DNA of 32,266 bases, taken from Paulinella micropora (taxonomy: Eukaryota > Cercozoa > Imbricatea > Euglyphida). The stretch is from NCBI GenBank assembly GCA_009731375.1, contig BJOX01000298.1, positions 229,352-261,617 of the forward strand. The letters run 5' to 3'. Both the position numbers and the translations under genes were made by a program. Numbering within the stretch: the first letter of the stretch is position 1; every line of letters begins with the position of its first letter. This document shows, piece after piece, positions 16,089-25,276 of this stretch. The notes under the pieces were generated by a model. That model worked only from the letters and a program-made list of their open reading frames with translations, was not told the DNA's origin and did not search any database.

Positions 16089-17987
16089 CTGGTGATGACG
16101 AGCAAGGTTTTACCTAAACTCCGTCACCGAGAAGATGCGATCCGCCTGCTCTGCGAAACCGTTTCTCAGCGATTTAAGAACTACTTGAAAGGACNNNNNN
16201 NNNNCGTTTCTCAGCGATTTGAGAACTACTTGAAAGGACTTCTGGACAAAGAAAAGCAGCCTCACCTGATTTGTTTCGCCACGGCGGGCACGGGCAAGAG
16301 TCGTCTGGCGCAGGAGGCCTTGCCCTTGCTGCAGAAGCATGTCGAGCACCGAGAGCTGCGCGCGCTGCTGCGGAACTCCGCTGTTTCTGTCCACGTCATC
16401 TTCAACGGGGGCACCAAATTCAATAGGTGGGATCGGGAGAACGGTGCTGAAGCCGCACTTTCGGTTCGAACACTAGCATCCTACTTCGGTGTCCAAATCA
16501 CGTCGCTGCATTTCTTGCGGACAATCGAGCTGCGCACTGCACTTGACTGTATCCTTCTGGACTTCCGCCGCCGGCGTAGCTTGGCTCAAGACTCACCGGT
16601 AGCGTTCTACCTGGCCGTCGATGNNNNNNNNNNGGACGCGAATAATGCCAAAGATGCGCGATCCTTGCTGAAGCATGTCTCCAATGTAGCCGGGAGCTGG
16701 CTGCTTGGACCGCCACGATCGGTGTTTCCGATCACATTGATGACAGGCACGACTGCGCAGGCGATTACCAGCATTCTGTCGACTGAGAGCAGCCACCCCT
16801 ACGTGTCGCTTCCTGTTCCTCTCCTGTCGTTCAACGAGAGCGATGCCATGCTGCGTGAGCTTGGCTTGGAGGACTGGGCAAATGATGGCCAGGTGCAGCA
16901 ACTGTTGGCGGACATCGGGGGCCTCCCTCGCCTGCCTGAAATTCTTGTCTCCAGTCTTCAGAAACTGGTGGAAAGGGGACAACGGCCAACAAATGCGTCG
17001 TGGGCAACCGTTCAGCATGCGCTCATGATGTTTGTAAAGCAGCGAACTGGGCACGTCGAGGAGGAAATTGTGCACGCCATTCTGAGAGCGGCACTCACCC
17101 GCGAAACCGTGACGAATGAGGACGTCGCTCACGGACAACAAACATGGGGCGACTTGGAGAGTTGTGATGCAGTCTTTCTGCGAGAGCAGAAGCAAGGAGG
17201 CATGGTTGTGGAGGTGCCGTACCTGATCATTGAGGGAAAAGTGCGAAACCTCAGAAAGCGGCGACTGCCTGAGGCTGTCGAGGCCTTGTTTCGCGTGCCC
17301 GAGCCGCGCTTTTGGGAGTGGCAGACTTGGGAAAAGTTCAACGCCCTCTTCGACGGATCGACGGCATGGTTGTTGGCCCAGCGCGAAGGAAAGGGCTCAC
17401 AGACCGTATCTGTTGCTCGCTTCTACCGCGGCGCGCTGGTCGGCCCAGCCATTGCCAACTGGGAGTTTGGCCTCAGTCCCAGGGTCGAGTTCCAGATTTG
17501 TGAGAAGCGCTTTCCCGAGACGAGCACCAGGCCGAGCCACCAAGGGAAAGAATTTTCCTGGCGAGCTGGTGAGGTCTCGGTTATGAATGCGGACGGAGCC
17601 AAAGCCGACCACTTCATGGCTGCGCCGCTTGTAAACTCGAGTGAGGTGCTTTTTCGCTTCGGCCAGGAAAAGTGGAGTCGGGACGTGGGCGCGCGCCCAA
17701 GGGTCGCCCAAGAGCGCATCATACAAGAGAAATCCAAGGTCACTCCCTTAGCCTTGAGTTGGTTCTCGCACATTGTTCACGCACTTACACTGCTCAACAG
17801 ATCTTGGCCGCGGCCGAGCGTCTCGGCCCGGGGCATGGTGGCGTTCTTCACCAACGTCGATGTTCCTCTCGCTCCGGTGCCATTTTGCGCTATTGTCGGC
17901 GTTGAGCAGATGCGGGACTTCTACAGCCAGACCTTCGCTGCCCGCGCGTTTCTGGGTGGGCCGTTGCGGCGGAAGGGAAGCACCTAA
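16089..17987 (+). CDS. Crinkler-RHS-like protein: STAND-type NTPase plus restriction-endonuclease-fold domain
   Basis: Coding from the splice acceptor to TAA at 17985-17987; residues counted from GTG at 16080. LVMTSKVLPKLRHREDAIRLL opens the region. Walker A is ATAGTGKSRLAQ (67-78), HVIFNGGTKFN is at 105-115, Walker B-like AFYLAVD at 175-181, a GTT sensor-like site at 223-225, and a helical winged-helix-like part at 240-400. The C-terminal region has FYRGALVGPAIANWEFGL, then KADHF (D510) and FRFGQEKW (Q529, K531), the spacing of a D...QxK restriction-endonuclease active site. This NTPase-nuclease pairing is known in Crinkler-RHS effectors, which act in nuclei of hosts or in genome conflict. 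Two 10-N gaps interrupt it; one has duplicated edges. No stop is seen, so the gene may be live. Confidence 0.75.
   Translation: MVMTSKVLPKLRHREDAIRLLCETVSQRFKNYLKGXXXXVSQRFENYLKGLLDKEKQPHLICFATAGTGKSRLAQEALPLLQKHVEHRELRALLRNSAVSVHVIFNGGTKFNRWDRENGAEAALSVRTLASYFGVQITSLHFLRTIELRTALDCILLDFRRRRSLAQDSPVAFYLAVDXXXXDANNAKDARSLLKHVSNVAGSWLLGPPRSVFPITLMTGTTAQAITSILSTESSHPYVSLPVPLLSFNESDAMLRELGLEDWANDGQVQQLLADIGGLPRLPEILVSSLQKLVERGQRPTNASWATVQHALMMFVKQRTGHVEEEIVHAILRAALTRETVTNEDVAHGQQTWGDLESCDAVFLREQKQGGMVVEVPYLIIEGKVRNLRKRRLPEAVEALFRVPEPRFWEWQTWEKFNALFDGSTAWLLAQREGKGSQTVSVARFYRGALVGPAIANWEFGLSPRVEFQICEKRFPETSTRPSHQGKEFSWRAGEVSVMNADGAKADHFMAAPLVNSSEVLFRFGQEKWSRDVGARPRVAQERIIQEKSKVTPLALSWFSHIVHALTLLNRSWPRPSVSARGMVAFFTNVDVPLAPVPFCAIVGVEQMRDFYSQTFAARAFLGGPLRRKGST
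16160..16240 (+). other. Gap with duplicated edges (probable assembly artefact)
   Basis: The 35 bases before the 10-N gap (from CGTTTCTCAGCGATTT to CTTGAAAGGAC) recur immediately after it with a single A-to-G difference (K against E). Two contig ends overlap and were not merged. The true protein should have this helix once. Confidence 0.85.
16624..16633. other. Assembly gap (10 N) in the Walker B region
   Basis: Placeholder directly after LAVD, where the second acidic residue of Walker B would be read. That residue therefore cannot be checked here. Confidence 0.99.
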
Positions 17988-18492
17988 GGCGCTCCCATTC
18001 GAGTGGTTTGGGCTTGTTAGCGGCGCAAAGCTTAACAACATTAACTTCTGTAAGGGCAGGGCCGGCCCTGACAAAGTTAATATTGTTAATCTAAGGTCTC
18101 GGTGAGTATGTTACATGTCTCCTTCCCAACACCTACCAAAGTGATATCACTTCTTTCATTAATGAAGAAAAATACTGAAAGAAACAATAATCAACGTGCA
18201 TTGTGCCTGATGCGCGAGAAGTCTACTGTTGCGCTGAGCCGAACAATCCCGTATAGAAAGCGTAATAACTCGAGTGACTGCCTGTGAGATAGCCAAGCCT
18301 GGCGAATATTTATTTTGATTTGGCAAATAATTACCTTTGGCGGAAGTGATTCATGTACAGCTGAGGACATTCAAGTGACGTAAATTTTAGCGAAAGGTTA
18401 CAGTTAAATTTAAAATTCTGAATTTTTGACACAAAAACAAAGTCAAAAGTTATTAATACCAAAAATCGGAAAAGTGATCCAAAATCGAAAAA
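17988..18492. other. 3' flank of the NTPase gene, no gene seen
   Basis: Unique, increasingly AT-rich sequence with a hairpin at 18032-18089. Reading frames are short and show no domain. No AATAAA is visible close to the stop on the plus strand. Confidence 0.6.
18032..18089. repeat. Hairpin 44 bp after the NTPase stop codon
   Basis: TTAACAACATTAACTT with TGT and CAGGGCC on the left pairs with GGCCCTGACAAAGTTAATATTGTTAA on the right, with one C-T difference, one C bulge and a 6-nt AAGGG-type bulge. The centre is GGGCCGGCCC. Stem is about 25 bp. It could be a 3' processing or stability element, a tiny MITE or a small-RNA source. Confidence 0.82.
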
Positions 18493-18612
18493 ATTATTTT
18501 TATTGAGACTTGAATGTCGCTAGCAATACAGTTTAAAACTTTTTTATTGAGACTTGAATACCGTTTCAACTTTTTTTACTTGCACAAAAAAAATTTTATT
18601 GAGACTTCAATG
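18493..18612. repeat. Three spaced copies of TTTTTATTGAGACTTGAAT
   Basis: Copies at about 18497, 18540 and 18594 (the last reads ACTTCAATG), 43-54 bp apart with diverged spacers. Short imperfect tandem repeat in AT-rich DNA. Confidence 0.75.
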
Positions 18613-19027
18613 TGAGTTAGGATACAACCCTAAGGGGTAATTACACAACGAACTCTTAATAAAAAGTCTCTATGGCTGCAAAAAGAACTAACTCCTGAGA
18701 GTAGGTGAAATATCAGTAAATATTTGAGAGGTCACTCATTTATTCACATAAATTTCTACTTGTTTGCAGACTTGGTTGCAACGTACGAACACAGGTGAAC
18801 GTATATTGTGAGTTGATTTGCATGCGCAGTCTTGAAAATATATAGAGTACTTGAAGAAGTGTGTTCAAGTCAAAATAAAGTTCAAGTGTTTGTGAATAGT
18901 TGTGGATTCAAAGTCGCACTCGGAAACCTGGTGATTTTCCGGAATTGATCCGAGTATGATCCGTCATTTTTCGTCGATCCGTTATATTTCCTTGTCCACA
19001 AATTTTCTCCTGTGAGTTCACGGGAAA
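18613..19027. other. AT-rich unique sequence, nothing recognised
   Basis: No convincing ORF, RNA gene or repeat unit on either strand. Confidence 0.5.
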
Positions 19028-19216
19028 ATGGAACTTGAAAAAGCAATAGTGAGGGGAAAAAAGGCAATTGCTGGAAAAACTTTGAATAAATCGTTTGAAG
19101 TCATTTCTGAACGGAATCGAAAAATAGTTAGTGAAGTCAAAACGTCGTGCAGAGGAGAATCTAACGATTTGGTTAAAACTGTCAACGGTAATGGTTTCGG
19201 CCGTTCGCCGTGTTAA
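19028..19216 (+). CDS. Small Lys-rich ORF (62 aa), doubtful
   Basis: ATG at 19028 after TTCACGGGAAA, stop TAA at 19214-19216. The product MELEKAIVRGKKAIAGKTLN and onward is basic, helical at its start and has no recognised domain. Codon use looks less biased than in chance frames nearby, but length and lack of similarity leave it uncertain. It could be an exon of a larger gene. Confidence 0.25.
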   Translation: MELEKAIVRGKKAIAGKTLNKSFEVISERNRKIVSEVKTSCRGESNDLVKTVNGNGFGRSPC

Positions 19217-19831
19217 AGTGCTAAGTATGATAGCTCCCCACCCCAGACGGATCTAACAGTTGAGTAGAGTTGCGTACAGAATTGAGTGACTAACGATGGG
19301 TTTGTGACAAAAAAATGAAAAGGAGTAAAGAGAAAGGTGGGTCTCTTTAAACCATAGTGTAAGAAGAAAGAGGAAATGTGTCGATGTGGGGCGCATTGTA
19401 GACGAAGATCAGCAGGGGCCTGATATCGGAGTGCAGAAGCGGAACTGAGACAATTGAGGCGCAGTAGTGATGCGTTGATATCTGGAAGCTGACGTCGAGC
19501 CATAGGAAGCTAGGTGGCCATATATCGCACAGCGGCCGAGATGAACCATATGTAATGCACCAGATGTGCCGTGCCGATATAATCACTGAAGTGTTCAGGT
19601 TCGATGAGAATGACAGTTGACCTGCAGGCATAAGAGGCGATCAAGGACTTACAGGGATACGCTGGTCATGGCGTAGCTTGTCTAGGGACGATGGCGGGTC
19701 AAGTGGGAAAAGCGCTGGGCTGTGGCGGGTGAAGCCGGTACGATGAGTAAAACCCACTCGAGAGTGTTAGAGGTGGCTATTCCTTCGATGTAGTCTGCTT
19801 ATCCTTCTGGGAGATGTGCAGTTGAAAGGTT
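19217..19831. other. Region beyond the decayed Ty3/Gypsy-like element
   Basis: About 600 bp with overlapping short frames on the minus strand and no recognised domain. By position it may hold 3' noncoding or LTR remnants of the element at 19832-24131; I found no matching sequence at the other end. Confidence 0.4.
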
Positions 19832-20425
19832 TCACCGATGTTGAGAGGCGGCCTTGGTCTTCGGTAGTCTTATTGAGGGTGCCACCAAATGTGGCAAGGA
19901 ACGACTTGATCGTTGAGTGGAGTCAAAGAGGAGGGGCTTCCAATAAGCTAGGGAGCGACCCCAACATTGAATAGTAGATCCATCCTTCATGTCTTCGTAG
20001 ATGGGGAGGGAGAGAGTGTTCTTATCAGAGGTCGTACCGAGCTGGTGAACTATGAGGTCGTTTTCCTCGTTCTCTGGGTTCCCATCCAAAACGATGTGAT
20101 GTCTAACCTAATCGTGGTCGATTGATGGGACGACTGCGCCGATGGTATAGATGACTGGGTCGTAATTGTTAGGTATAGTGTATGAGCGGTCGATGCGTTT
20201 TAGTTCCATGTTGGACTTGAGATGACGCAGTTTGAAGCGGCTGGTGCTGACCGGCTCAACAATAAGGTAGGGGCCGACGATGTAAAGAACGGGAGAGGCC
20301 GGGATGCGTGGCGATCTTTGTCCTTTGGAGCGGCGGGCCGGGTTGCGGGTAACGGTGATGTACTCGCTGGTGTAAGGTGTGACAACGTTGTGGGCGCTGT
20401 CCAGCCTTGGTGATCTGTCCAGCAA
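19832..20425 (-). pseudogene. Integrase C-terminal (GPY-like) remnant and downstream tail
   Basis: The frame from 20425 reads SPRIPASPVLYIVGPYLIVE then SRFKLRHLKSNMELKRIDRS, which matches the small SH3-like GPY/F module after Ty3/Gypsy integrases (core GPY, then a KLRHL-type strand and RIDRSY). A TAG at 20108-20110 interrupts it. The same frame then continues as HHIVLDGNPENEENDLIVHQ and onward to 19832, an extra C-terminal tail. The piece between 20426 and 20555, where the last integrase acidic residue should be, is not readable. Confidence 0.7.
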
Positions 20426-20555
20426 ACTGTATTGACGGTGTACGTAGGGCGTCGAGCGAGACGCTAGAAGCGGAGTTCAGCGTAACTGAGTTGATGATGC
20501 GAGTAGGGCAGGGTTTTGGGTCCCTCGAGGCCGACTATACTGCAAAATCGTCCCG

Positions 20556-21224
20556 TCAGTGTGTCAGCGGAAGACAATGATGATCGGAAAGGATGATTGT
20601 CGGAAAATCAAAGACGTGGGTCCACCGGTTGTGGATGAACTCCGCTGTGTCTTCCGCGGACATGGGTCTGCATGGAATGGATTGGATGAATCCCGAGAAA
20701 AGATCGACGATAATCAGTATGTACTGAGGGGCGGTGCCAGGGATGTCGATGCGGACAAAGTCGAAACAGATGCCCTGTCCATGATGTATCCACATGGGCG
20801 AGAAGCCGCGGCCGTGGTTATGAATCAGGCAGGCAGGAAGTGCGGCATGGACGTCAGGGTACATGAAGTCCCTACCGTCGGTGACGAAGGTAAGCTCGTG
20901 TTCGCTGGCGTCAATATAGCAACGAAAGTGTTGGAGACCGTAGATGATGCAGTAGGCTTCACGAATGTGGGTCGGCCATCGTGCCTGTGTGTTGTAAACT
21001 TCTGTGAGAAGTGTTGAACCATCGGAGCGTTGCGTTCTGGTCCTATGTGTAGGGCGCCGCCGATGCCATGATGGCCAGTATCCATTCTGTAGTGGAGTCG
21101 TGATGACTCGTATGGTACCAGGATGGAGAGCGCAGTTGGGGCATAGCAAAGGTCGTTCCCATGCGTCTGTTCTTTCGGGGTCAGATTGGTGGAGTCCGAC
21201 GGCGGAAAGGAAGTAGACTTGCAA
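20556..21224 (-). pseudogene. RNase H C-terminal part and integrase core start
   Basis: Counted from 21224, sense begins near residue 79: QARWPTHIREAYCIIYGLQH (RNase H E-containing helix) and LTFVTDGRDF (the TDH-type strand). Then comes ICFDFVRIDIPGTAPQYIL with the first integrase aspartate, and TIILSDHHCLPLTH with the second (D214), after which the frame ends. The frame upstream of residue 79 is noncoding. The RNase H start lies in another frame and meets this one near 20990, marking a one-base indel. The final catalytic Glu is absent. Confidence 0.75.
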
Positions 21225-22339
21225 GGATTGATCAAAGGTGTCGTTATCCGGGAGTGGTCGGAAGTGTGGGCCTGAGTGGGGTCGGGCACACTTGAGATCG
21301 GATGAACTTTTGAAATATTGGAGGCGCCAGTTGGCTCGAAGATGGCGTCAACCGTAGGAGTATCCGTTGTGGTACCCTCCGTGCTGCAGTGCTTCCCCAA
21401 AATGGTGAGTTCTCGATGGTCTACGCGTAGTTTCCGGGCCGAACCAAGGAGGCCGGAGTCTCGCATAGCCGAAATGCATCGGAGCTCTCGAAGATGGGAG
21501 TCGAAGTCGTCTGAGCCGTCGGTGGCGTCTTCGATGTAGAAGGAGGCGAATATGTTCCAGAGGTTCAGATAGTCGGGGTCCTGGTTCACAGCGAGGTGAG
21601 AGTCTCCCGGAGTGTGGTGGGCACCGAGGGGAATAGGGCTGAGAACTGGGAGTCCGATAAGTGTTCCTTCAGTAAGAGTGTCGCAACTGTCGTCCTCTGG
21701 ATGAGGTCGTAGATGCATGGAATCGTCGCTCATGTCGATGGGAATGAGGCGGCGTCCTCTTATGAAACGTTCGCGATATGAGTCAGGGTTGGGGAAACCT
21801 GGTTTGTTCTGAAAAATATCGTCGAATGATTCGATGAAGGCCCGTAGGAGTAGTTGTTGGTTTGCAGTGAGGTCGGGATTGACGACGTCAGGTGCAAATT
21901 TTAGCAAAGGCGGTGCGGTGAGCTTGACGGCCTGTTTGTCGGAGAAGTCGCGGCTAAGTTCTTCGGAGTGGAGAGACAGCGGGATGGGCTGTGTTCCATT
22001 AACCGTAGATGCCGTGCAGGGTAGTGTATGCCGATCCGGGCATGTTGCCGCAAATTCCGTCATGATGGGGTCTTCCACCTCAAGAGCGGTGACTTTTTGA
22101 TTAGAATGGGCCATGTCGGGAGGAGCCGGAGGCTGGAGTAGGGTGCCTGGGGATGTCTCCAGAGTTGGTTGACACACCGGATCTTGTTCGGTATCCAATC
22201 GCTGTTGTTGTCCGATATCAGGCCGAGCATGTGTGTAGGAGTGGCGGCGTCGGGTTGGAGATGCAAAACGATGCGGTGGACACGGAGATGGTTTGTAACG
22301 CGGGGTCTGGGGGTTGTCGTGCCATGGAGGGCGGGACAT
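20990..22339 (-). pseudogene. RT remnant with deleted palm, plus RNase H start
   Basis: Counted from 22339. Residues 156-190 (LTANQQLLLRAFIESFDDIF) match the connector before RT. The palm aspartate motif and the LPMG-type loop are missing. Residues 266-320 resume with FYIEDATDGSDDFDSHL, where YxDD reads YIED, followed by RELRCISAMRDSGLLGSARK and ELTILGKHCS (thumb start). MDTGHHGIGGALHIG (419-433) is the RNase H first strand (TDAS-type). The order is correct but the core is gone, so the copy cannot make an active RT. Confidence 0.75.
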
Positions 22340-22767
22340 CCTTGTTGGTTTGTCCGATATATCCGGTTAGCTTCGTGCGTGCCATCACTGGTCGGTGGAT
22401 TATGGGCCCGCTGATCGCAAAAAGCATGTTTGTGGTGCTTCTCCTTGTAGCGGATGTAGCCACCAAAACTACGGTCGAATGCCGGTCGAAATGGTGTCGG
22501 AAAAAGCTCGTGTATTTCGGTTACGCCAGTAGGATCGATGTTGTGGCAGTCGCCTTGGTTACACTGGTCCAATGGTCGGTGAGTCCGCTCGGGGTGGGGT
22601 GCTTGTCTTGCGAGGATGCCATTTGAAACATCGTAGGTGAGCCGATTGGAGTGAACCGATGGAATGGTATTTATTGAATACCTAACAGAATCCTTGTTGT
22701 TGTTCCCAATGTAGGCTAATTCAGCAAGGTTCTGCCAGGCGCGTTCCTTGTCGTCAACGCTAACCAC
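22060..22767 (-). pseudogene. Gag-like remnant between the Ser-rich part and RT
   Basis: Frame of about 235 codons overlapping the RT frame at 22060-22339. Sense seems present in the middle (RYKEKHHKHAFCDQRAHNPP then SDGTHEANRIYR), with scattered Cys and His that could be a zinc-knuckle relic. I cannot assign a domain. Likely the Gag-to-protease part of the decayed element. Confidence 0.45.
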
Positions 22768-22781
22768 ATCGTTGATGGTTC

Positions 22782-24131
22782 CTAATGCGTTGAAAAAGGA
22801 GCGGCTCGAAGAGTGAGGGATGATGAGGCCGCAGTTGCTGAATAGTTACATTCCTGGAAGATCCTTTGTCGAATTGCAGTGCAAAGGCTGGGGTCGACAG
22901 CGAGGGGCTGACATACCGGTTGTGTGGGCCGAGAGGGCTCACTACCTGTATCGAAGTCTAGTATGCTCTGAAGAGGGGGCATACCAGTACTATGTCCGTA
23001 GCTGGTCCTGTGGGTCCGCTTGTTCCAAGGGTGGGATTGCCATTCCGGATCAAGCTTGTCGACAAGGTGGGCTGTAATAGCGTTGAGTTCGCCCGAAAAA
23101 GCGTAGCGGAATCCTCCTAGGTAGGTCGGCTGTGGAGTCGACTTGAGAGAGGGCCGTTCTGCTTGTTGTCTCGTCCGTGAGTGCGTGGTACGAGTCGGTG
23201 GCGATGTTACCGCGGTAGAGGGAGACGATGATGACGATGGTACGGCTATAGGTGGATGGCTACCTACTTGTCCGTGTGGGTGCGATTTGCACTCGTCGTC
23301 GTCCTGGTCGTCGCGTCTCGGGTGCGGAGTCGTTGGTCTGCTGTTACAGCTTGTCTTTGGGACTCGAAACGGGGTAGCTGCGGGCGATGCGCTTGCGGTA
23401 CTCTGAACAGTTGATGTCAAAGCCGGGGATGGTCCCGAAGTGTTGGTGGGCGCCGGGCCTGAGCTGGGGCGCGAACTAGATGTCAAGCTGCTGGAACTCG
23501 AACTACTGGAGCTAGCACCAAAGCCAGGGGCTGCAGCGAACATTATGGTGTCCTCGTCTTCGTTGTCGACATTAATCGGGCGATCACTGGATCCCAATGC
23601 TCCAGGTATGTCGGGAAGTGGGGTCACGTCGAATCCTGGATCGATGAATTCGATTCCATGTGGGTAGCCGATGCGGTAGTGTCCGCGAGTTTCCCAAGGG
23701 CTCAGCGTTCTAACTGAGAGGGGAAGATTAAGGAGGGTCTCGTACTTGAGATCCGTCGCAGACATCTTCATTTCACAGTAGAATTGGCGGAGGCGGTCTG
23801 CAGTGTCTGACAGCTTCAGGTTGAGCCAATGTTCCGTGGGGGTATGTTCGTCGATCGGTAGCGCCGAAGGATTGTTTCCCGCGTTCCATAACCGTATGTG
23901 AGGGTTAGGGACGTCATTTTCGCGCATGCGAGTGCATGGCACGCCGATGGGATGGCCGCGCAGGCGCTTTTCTCGCGAATACGGGTTGATGATGTCGATT
24001 TCACAAGGAGTAGTGCCCGAGGGATGATGGACTACGTGGATTTCGCGACTGTGGCGGAGGCCGGTCTGACTACCATGAGAAAAATGGCGATTTGGGCTAT
24101 GATCCAGTGTACGTTGTCGTAACGTACCCAC
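22782..24131 (-). pseudogene. gag: Gag-like protein with poly-Ser and Pro/Thr-rich linker
   Basis: Open for 449 codons from a GTG at 24131 with no clear ATG start. Residues 60-170 look globular (HWLNLKLSDTADRLRQFYCE then LLNLPLSVRTLSPWETRGHY). Residues 205-225 are Ser-rich, and 225-345 form a Pro/Thr/Ser linker with an acidic patch. Residues 345-449 include TYLGGFRYAFSGELNAITAH and HLVDKLDPEWQSHPWN, a capsid-like helical part. It is followed by frames that continue into RT remnants, which is why I call it Gag. A second copy of the coding segment lies at 28037-28543. Confidence 0.55.
23347..23865 (-). repeat. Duplicated gag segment, copy 1
   Basis: 519 bp nearly identical to 28037-28543. It covers the Ser-rich part of the Gag-like frame. 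Both ends of the match are sharp: left CAGCTTGTCTTTGGG, right GATCGGTAGCGCC. Confidence 0.95.
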
Positions 24132-25276
24132 TGAAACTTAGTAGGCCATTTCCTGTTGCTGGCGTCAGGGTTGTCGGGGTCAGTCTCTGGTCGTTGCAAA
24201 TTTGATGGTCAATAGGAGAGATAGTACTCCTACCCAAATCCGTTAGTGGGAGCATGGGATCCGTAACTTAACCGACAACCTCAGGGATATCGAGGCACAG
24301 GGGCCCGAGTATTTGGGGAAGTGGAAGCGTCTGGCCCAAAGGCGTGGCTGCCCGCTAGGATCTGTGCGTATCCTACCTCTCGGTCATGGGATACACGACG
24401 TGGTATGTAGGGGAAAGCTTGAGGAACAGATATCAGGAAGGGAAAGGGAGGGTAGAAGGAGAGATAAAAGCCGGCACTATATAATATTCTAACACTGGGA
24501 AGGGACATCCCTGGTTCTGCGGGAGGTCTCCTGGTCGTAGGACTGGCTCCGGTCGTCGGGGAAGGGTCGCCTCTGGTCCTGTGCACGAACTCCAGGTCGT
24601 AGATCATCAGCGGGCTCCTGTTTCGGATCATCCATATCGTTAGGGGGGCGTTAGTGAAGGCAGAGAGGGAGGGGCCCGGCGCCGGTGAAATCCGAAGAAC
24701 GGTACTGGGTGTCCAAGAGGGGACAAAGGGGCCATGAAAAATATGGGCTGGTGGCACTCCTGGGAAGGAAAAAGAAAAATTAAGCTAAAGGCCTGAACGT
24801 TCCAAGTGGATTTGGAACCTGTTTGAAAAATTTTGAAGAGGGAAGACAGACATTGGCGACAGGGAGACAATTCAAAAATCTGCCCTGGCGTCAAGTGCCT
24901 TGATCTTCATGTCGGGGAAGAGGTGGCGGATAGTGTGGGGGGGAAGGGTCACCGCTAGCCTCGTCAGCCGGACGTTATTTTTTAATGAGTTAAAGGAGGA
25001 CACAGGGATCGAGTCAGCGGGGGACGGGGTGACAGTTAGAGAAAGTGTCCGTGCAATCTTGGCACGAGGCAATGTCCCTGGTATTGCGTGTGGAGCCCTG
25101 GAGAAAGGACGCAAGACGGGGAAAGTTTCCACAGGCTGAGATGTCGGCCACGGGGGTCGGAAGACTCCCAGGTTGACAGTCTCGGCCAGAGGATCTCCCT
25201 TGACTTGGACTCGATCGACCCAGACTCCTACATGTCTTCTGGTTATAAGGTTCTGGGAGCAGAGCTTCGTCGGTAC
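24132..25276. other. 1.1-kb region between two minus-strand retroelements, no convincing gene
   Basis: It should hold the 5' noncoding part of the element at 19832-24131 and the 3' noncoding part of the LINE at 25277-28036. Minus-strand frames of 80-160 codons exist (24281-24757, 24872-25132). The latter has a plausible stretch FNSLKNNVRLTRLAVTLPP and onward, but no recognised domain. No poly(A) or (ATT)n tail of the LINE is visible. Confidence 0.4.

Larger units (their letters stand above)
19832..24131 (-). mobile_element. Decayed Ty3/Gypsy-like retroelement (internally deleted)
   Basis: On the minus strand the remnants lie in order: Ser-rich Gag-like part (24131-22782), a further Gag-like part (22767-22060), RT flanks (about 21900-21300), RNase H (21090-20870), integrase core start (20780-20560) and integrase C-terminal part with GPY (20425-19832). 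Frames change several times and stops intervene. The RT palm and the end of the integrase core are missing. Composition is more GC-rich than the element at 0.8-8.6 kb and the proteins differ, so this is a separate family. A second copy of its gag segment is at 28037-28543. Confidence 0.8.

Noticed and set aside
20559-21017. Plus-strand frames opposite the decayed retroelement (for example 20559-21017 and 22153-22626)
   Set aside because: They are mirror frames of minus-strand RNase H, integrase and Gag remnants, without domains of their own.
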